Shown here piece after piece: positions 7,349 to 9,720 of a DNA stretch of 9,720 nt (position 1 is the first letter of the stretch; every line of letters starts with the position of its first letter). Source of the DNA: Bacillota bacterium (GTDB taxonomy: Bacteria > Bacillota > Bacilli > Alicyclobacillales > SLC66); assembly GCA_021820825.1 (NCBI GenBank), contig JAKADD010000070.1:1-9720 (forward strand), read 5' to 3'. Position numbers and translations under genes: made by a program. The notes below the pieces were generated by a model, which made no database searches, had not been told where the DNA came from, and saw only the letters and a program-made list of their open reading frames with translations.

Positions 7349-7834
7349 TCACACCAGTTTAACCCTAAACAGCGGCTGTCCATACTCGACCAACTGGCCG
7401 TTTTCCGCGAGCACTTCAACAATCTCTCCGCGCACATCCGCTTCAATCTCATTCATGAGTTTCATCGCTTCCACAATGCAGACCACCGTTTTTTCCGTTA
7501 CCTTTGCGCCTACCTCGACATACGAGGGCGATGTGGGCGCCGGCGCCCTATAAAAGGTTCCCACCATGGGCGATTTCACAACCGCGCTGGCCGTGTCTTC
7601 AACATGCTCAGGCGGTTTCTCCGCCGCCTTTATGGACGCCTCGTGAGCCATCACGGGCGGGCCGACCGGCGCCGGAACGGACACGGGCGCTGTTTCTGCG
7701 CCGCCCGCCGAACGCGAAGTCTCCGCCTTGCGGATCAAAACTTTTAACTCAGCCGTTTCAATATGTAGTTCGTGAATATTCGTTTCATCAACCAACCGGA
7801 TGAACTCGCGAATGTCGCTGACCTTCAACAACAA
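7349..7834 (-). CDS. accB: Acetyl-CoA carboxylase biotin carboxyl carrier protein
   Basis: AccB carries biotin between biotin carboxylase (AccC) and the carboxyltransferase (AccA/AccD, not in this window). The 161-residue product has an N-terminal helical segment ([15 protein letters not shown]), an Ala/Pro/Val-rich flexible linker at about residues 40-80, and a biotinyl domain beginning [14 protein letters not shown]. The biotin-accepting Lys125 lies in VEAMKLMNE (121-129), and [12 protein letters not shown] closes the domain. The gene begins with three consecutive TTG codons (7834, 7831, 7828). AAGGAG lies 6, 9 and 12 nt before them respectively, and no ATG is available nearby. Starting at the second TTG aligns best with the B. 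subtilis N-terminus, so the protein may be one residue shorter than given. A promoter is proposed about 40 nt upstream of the start. It is followed by accC after 11 nt. Confidence 0.96.
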   Translation of the reverse strand: MLLKVSDIREFIRLVDETNIHELHIETAELKVLIRKAETSRSAGGAETAPVSVPAPVGPPVMAHEASIKAAEKPPEHVEDTASAVVKSPMVGTFYRAPAPTSPSYVEVGAKVTEKTVVCIVEAMKLMNEIEADVRGEIVEVLAENGQLVEYGQPLFRVKLV

Positions 7835-7840
7835 CGACCA

Positions 7841-7846
7841 CTCCTT
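7841..7846 (-). promoter_or_regulatory. accB: Ribosome binding site of accB before a TTG-TTG-TTG start
   Basis: The minus strand reads AAGGAG, then 6, 9 or 12 nt to three tandem TTG codons. The first two distances are workable. Weak TTG initiation could limit accB translation, but the sequence alone cannot show this. Confidence 0.75.
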
Positions 7847-7867
7847 ATGTGCACAATATGACTGTTA

Positions 7868-7879
7868 GCCAGTATAGCA
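7868..7879 (-). promoter_or_regulatory. Extended -10 promoter for accB-accC
   Basis: On the minus strand TGCTATACT combines an extended -10 TG (7879-7878) with the -10 hexamer TATACT (7876-7871), in the most AT-rich part of the gap. A start near 7864 would leave a leader of about 30 nt before the first TTG of accB. No clear TTGACA is present at the 17-nt position, which is tolerable for an extended -10 promoter. I saw no convincing FapR-type operator. The spacing to accB makes this the best promoter candidate in the window. Confidence 0.55.
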
Positions 7880-7939
7880 CAATTAAGGACAGGCCGCGCG
7901 CCTCGAAGAGCGATACAAAGGATCCGTAATCAACCATGA

Positions 7940-7997
7940 ATCTGCTGCGGCGGCGTCAGCCCGAATGTCCATCGATCCTGGCCCGGCCGCAGCAGAT
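7940..7997. repeat. Perfect 12-bp inverted repeat between spoIIIAH and accB
   Basis: The arms ATCTGCTGCGGC (7940-7951) and GCCGCAGCAGAT (7986-7997) are exact reverse complements around a 34-nt spacer. A minus-strand transcript would fold a GC-rich stem 23 nt after the spoIIIAH stop, and a G-U pair could extend it by one. No run of U follows on either strand, so it is not a classical intrinsic terminator. It may still stabilise the 3' end of the spoIIIA mRNA, pause polymerase, or be a protein-binding site. Confidence 0.7.
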
Positions 7998-8020
7998 CGG
8001 CTTGCTATTCACCGACAGCG

Positions 8021-8611
8021 TCAGGCATGCGGACTGACGATCACCTGATTCGACTGGATACCCAGCGTCTGCGCCACAAGGTTGATCACCTTGACAGCGG
8101 CGGTTGGCCCGAGTGACTTCGTTTCAACCCACACATGCACCTGATTTTTAGGGTTGAATACGACAAGGGAATCCGGATACTGTCCGACCAGCAGATCGTG
8201 AATGCGGCTGGCTTGCTCCGCCTGCGTTTGAATGGCCGTAAGTTCGGAGTACGCCTGGGATGCAACCTGTTGACTGACCTTCGGATTGGTGAGCGTCTGC
8301 TGCAGTGTCTGGATCACCTTCGACTGTGCCTGCGACTGGTCCAGACTCGCCTGCACAAACCAGTCGCTCGGACTTTGACCGGACAGAATGCCGTTTGCGG
8401 ACGTTGTCGTCGCGCCGGAGGATTTACTGCCACTCCCTTTGCTGGTGACGCCCGCGGGAACACTGACGCCCGCGCCAACGACAGTGGCGGCGTTTGAACC
8501 GGTACCCTGCGCCGTATTTGAAACTGGTGGTGTGCCAAGCGTGTAATAGCCAATCAGCATCAGTGAAAATACCATCATGGTCGAAAGCCATACCGTTTGC
8601 CGTTTCACCAT
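8021..8611 (-). CDS. spoIIIAH: Stage III sporulation protein AH
   Basis: SpoIIIAH is a mother-cell membrane protein that pairs with forespore SpoIIQ in the intermembrane space. This 'zipper' forms part of the feeding channel needed for engulfment and sigma-G activity. The 196-residue product starts MVKRQTVWLSTMM, matching the B. subtilis N-terminus MLKKQTVWL, and has one transmembrane helix at about residues 7-25. A low-complexity linker rich in Gly, Ser, Thr and Ala follows to about residue 80, then the YscJ/FliF-like ring domain (DWFVQASLDQSQAQSKVIQ through VAQTLGIQSNQVIV). The start is ATG at 8611, chosen by family alignment and GAGGG 5 nt upstream; a GTG directly follows. Earlier ATGs at 8635, 8632 and 8623 would add up to eight residues. 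It lies 38 nt after spoIIIAG. It is expected to be controlled by sigma-E from a promoter upstream of spoIIIAA, outside the window. Confidence 0.94.
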   Translation of the reverse strand: MVKRQTVWLSTMMVFSLMLIGYYTLGTPPVSNTAQGTGSNAATVVGAGVSVPAGVTSKGSGSKSSGATTTSANGILSGQSPSDWFVQASLDQSQAQSKVIQTLQQTLTNPKVSQQVASQAYSELTAIQTQAEQASRIHDLLVGQYPDSLVVFNPKNQVHVWVETKSLGPTAAVKVINLVAQTLGIQSNQVIVSPHA

Positions 8612-8649
8612 CTGAACCCTCATCTCCCTCATCATTCTGTACTGCCGAT

Positions 8650-9246
8650 CTATTTGCGCGGTAATACGGTAATCTCGTAACTGGGGATGCCGAGCACATC
8701 CTGGACAGCACTGACGATCTCAGACTGCATCATGACGACATCCCTGCCATGGGCCACAACCAGCACCCCGGTTATTTTAGGCAGTTCCTGCTGAATCACG
8801 AGTGGTGTCTGACTCCCATTTGCACCCTGGACGGTCACAGTCTGACTCTGCGTGGATGTTGACGTCGTTGTTGACGCATTGCCCCCGCCCTGCTGTTTTG
8901 TCTCCTGTCGGGAAGTCTGCACGTTCTGTCCGTATCGTTCAATCGCTGTTGAATTGACCGTAACCATCACGAGCGCGTCGCTGATTCCGCTGATCTGATC
9001 GATCATGCTCTCCAGTTCATGATCGTAAACCGTCTCATACGCGATCGCTCCACGCAGCGGCGCATCGACAGTTGCGCTTCCGCCGCCGACTGCGCTGCCA
9101 TTCCCGGACCCACCCGCTGAATTGACCGGCGTGGCGCCCTGGTTTCCCGAATTCTGGCCAGCGTTTCCGGCTCCGCCGCTCGCGCCAAACAGCAGCAGCA
9201 AAATGCCAATGGCAGTGATGGCCAATAACCATTTGTTGGCCATCAA
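8650..9246 (-). CDS. spoIIIAG: Stage III sporulation protein AG (start uncertain, possible frameshift)
   Basis: SpoIIIAG forms a large ring in the mother cell-forespore intermembrane space as part of the SpoIIIA-SpoIIQ channel. The listed 198 codons contain one transmembrane helix (about residues 6-22, WLLAITAIGILLLLFGA) and a linker rich in Gly, Asn, Ser and Ala (23-62). The conserved ring domain starts YETVYDHELESMIDQISGISDALVMVTV, and the C-terminus GVLVVAHGRDVVMM...SAVQDVLGIPSYEITVLPRK is diagnostic. Within the domain, a Gly/Asn/Thr/Ser-rich insert (about 117-140) separates the strands. The start given is TTG at 9246, the upstream member of a TTG-ATG pair, with GAGG 11 nt upstream. However, the strong AGGAGG at 9280-9285 points to a GTG at 9272 that is out of frame, and in-frame sequence upstream of 9246 (ISEAIKK) looks coding. 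See the separate finding. Identity is sure; the N-terminus is not. Confidence 0.92.
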   Translation of the reverse strand: MMANKWLLAITAIGILLLLFGASGGAGNAGQNSGNQGATPVNSAGGSGNGSAVGGGSATVDAPLRGAIAYETVYDHELESMIDQISGISDALVMVTVNSTAIERYGQNVQTSRQETKQQGGGNASTTTSTSTQSQTVTVQGANGSQTPLVIQQELPKITGVLVVAHGRDVVMMQSEIVSAVQDVLGIPSYEITVLPRK

Positions 9247-9263
9247 TTTCTTGATCGCCTCGC

Positions 9264-9285
9264 TTATCCCACGTCACCCCCTCCT
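9264..9285 (-). promoter_or_regulatory. Strong ribosome site leading to a GTG-GGA-TAA mini-frame before spoIIIAG
   Basis: AGGAGG (9280-9285) is followed after 7 nt by GTG GGA TAA (9272-9264). This is optimal spacing for a start codon, yet that frame stops after two codons. The spoIIIAG frame resumes one base back at ATA (9267). The site should be the spoIIIAG ribosome binding site, which makes the stop suspicious. Confidence 0.6.
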
Positions 9286-9291
9286 CTCGTG

Positions 9292-9720
9292 TCAGATTTG
9301 CCCGCCGGGGTAGATCACCCGCACAGAGCCCAGAGCGAGCCCCAATGATGTTGCCACCTGCGCCTGAACGCTCGCCGCCAAAGCAGGTTTGACAGCCCCG
9401 ACTGCGACTGTTACGGCGGTAACAGACTGTGCGCCGTCCGCTCCCTGAGACGTTATGACCTGTACACTCTGAACATTCACTCCCTGCAGCTGCAAAATCT
9501 CCTGTCGCAGCGTCGCGGCGAGATCCGTCCGGAATACTCCGCCAGTTCCTGATCCTGCGCCGCCTGAGCCGCCGCCGACCAACTGCGCGGACTGAAAGAC
9601 GGGGCCCGAAAGTCTTGCCGCTGTCGCTTCCAGGTTAAAATGCGTGGCCACAAGCACCCTGAGCGGATCAACCATCGTGAGCATCACCACCAGGCCCAGA
9701 ACCATGCGCACGTATTTTTG
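9292..9720 (-). CDS. spoIIIAF: Stage III sporulation protein AF, N-terminus beyond window
   Basis: SpoIIIAF is a mother-cell membrane component of the SpoIIIA channel complex. The visible 142 residues run from the window edge to TGA at 9292. They open QKYVRMVLGLVVMLTMVDPL, matching the second transmembrane helix of SpoIIIAF (B. subtilis MQKYAKMVVSLLLIVVMLTP). The first helix and the start codon are therefore beyond 9720; the GTG at 9711 is internal. A linker with VGGGSGGAGSGTGG lies between the helix and a C-terminal alpha/beta ring-building domain (TDLAATLRQEILQLQG through ALGSVRVIYPGG). The C-terminus is shorter and far less charged than that of B. subtilis. It precedes spoIIIAG by a few dozen bases. 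Assignment rests on the helix motif, the domain layout and its place directly before spoIIIAG. Confidence 0.88.
   Translation of the reverse strand, partial: QKYVRMVLGLVVMLTMVDPLRVLVATHFNLEATAARLSGPVFQSAQLVGGGSGGAGSGTGGVFRTDLAATLRQEILQLQGVNVQSVQVITSQGADGAQSVTAVTVAVGAVKPALAASVQAQVATSLGLALGSVRVIYPGGQI

Noticed and set aside
7835..8020. FapR-like operator or intrinsic terminator between spoIIIAH and accB
   Set aside because: No TTAGTACC-type dyad could be matched around the promoter, and the strong stem has no U-tract, so neither call is supported.
9035..9277. An 80-codon minus-strand frame from GTG 9277 overlapping spoIIIAG
   Set aside because: It loses the SpoIIIAG membrane helix and domain; its codons after 9246 are a shadow of spoIIIAG, although its position helped expose the start problem there.
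1..9720. Mobile element, CRISPR array, defence system, toxin-antitoxin pair, tRNA or rRNA
   Set aside because: No repeats with regular spacing, no transposase or integrase motifs and no RNA gene signatures were seen; almost all sequence is accounted for by conserved chromosomal genes.

Overview
The window reads as a chromosomal housekeeping and sporulation block from an endospore-forming Bacillota. Every recognisable gene is on the minus strand, so transcription runs from right (9720) to left (1). Three spoIIIA genes establish a spore former. Moderately high G+C, frequent TTG/GTG starts with strong AGGAGG ribosome sites, and the gene order spoIIIA-accBC-asp23-nusB-Kae1-like-folD-xseA suggest a Bacilli lineage such as Alicyclobacillaceae. 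That placement is an inference from gene content, not a database result.

Layout in transcription order. (1) 9720-8021: end of the spoIIIA operon, with spoIIIAF (5' end beyond the window), spoIIIAG and spoIIIAH, parts of the mother cell-forespore channel. (2) 8020-7835: intergenic gap with a perfect 12-bp inverted repeat and an extended -10 promoter in front of accB. (3) 7834-5994: accB and accC, the biotin carrier and biotin carboxylase of acetyl-CoA carboxylase. (4) 5930-4608: an Asp23-family cytosolic protein (YqhY-like), its membrane-anchored relative AmaP, and a small DUF2273 membrane protein. (5) 4541-3100: nusB, overlapped by 4 nt by a divergent Kae1/TsaD-like protein. (6) 3099-2920: a gap with a weak promoter candidate. 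(7) 2919-1: a thioredoxin-reductase-type ferredoxin/flavodoxin-NADP reductase, folD, and the first 328 codons of xseA.

How the genes relate: accBC supplies malonyl-CoA for membrane lipid synthesis. The adjacent Asp23/AmaP/DUF2273 set is a known envelope-associated group, and in Bacillus subtilis the accBC-linked Asp23 protein YqhY is genetically tied to acetyl-CoA carboxylase. nusB, folD and xseA are general housekeeping genes (transcription antitermination, one-carbon metabolism, DNA repair). The reductase and FolD both use NADP(H).

I found no mobile element, phage, CRISPR array, toxin-antitoxin pair, defence system, tRNA or rRNA. I do not think an undescribed multi-gene system is present. 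The points most worth checking are: an apparent reading-frame problem at the very start of spoIIIAG; a Kae1-like protein that keeps the metal site but has lost the TsaD N-terminal catalytic motif; three consecutive TTG start candidates in accB; and the inverted repeat between spoIIIAH and accB.
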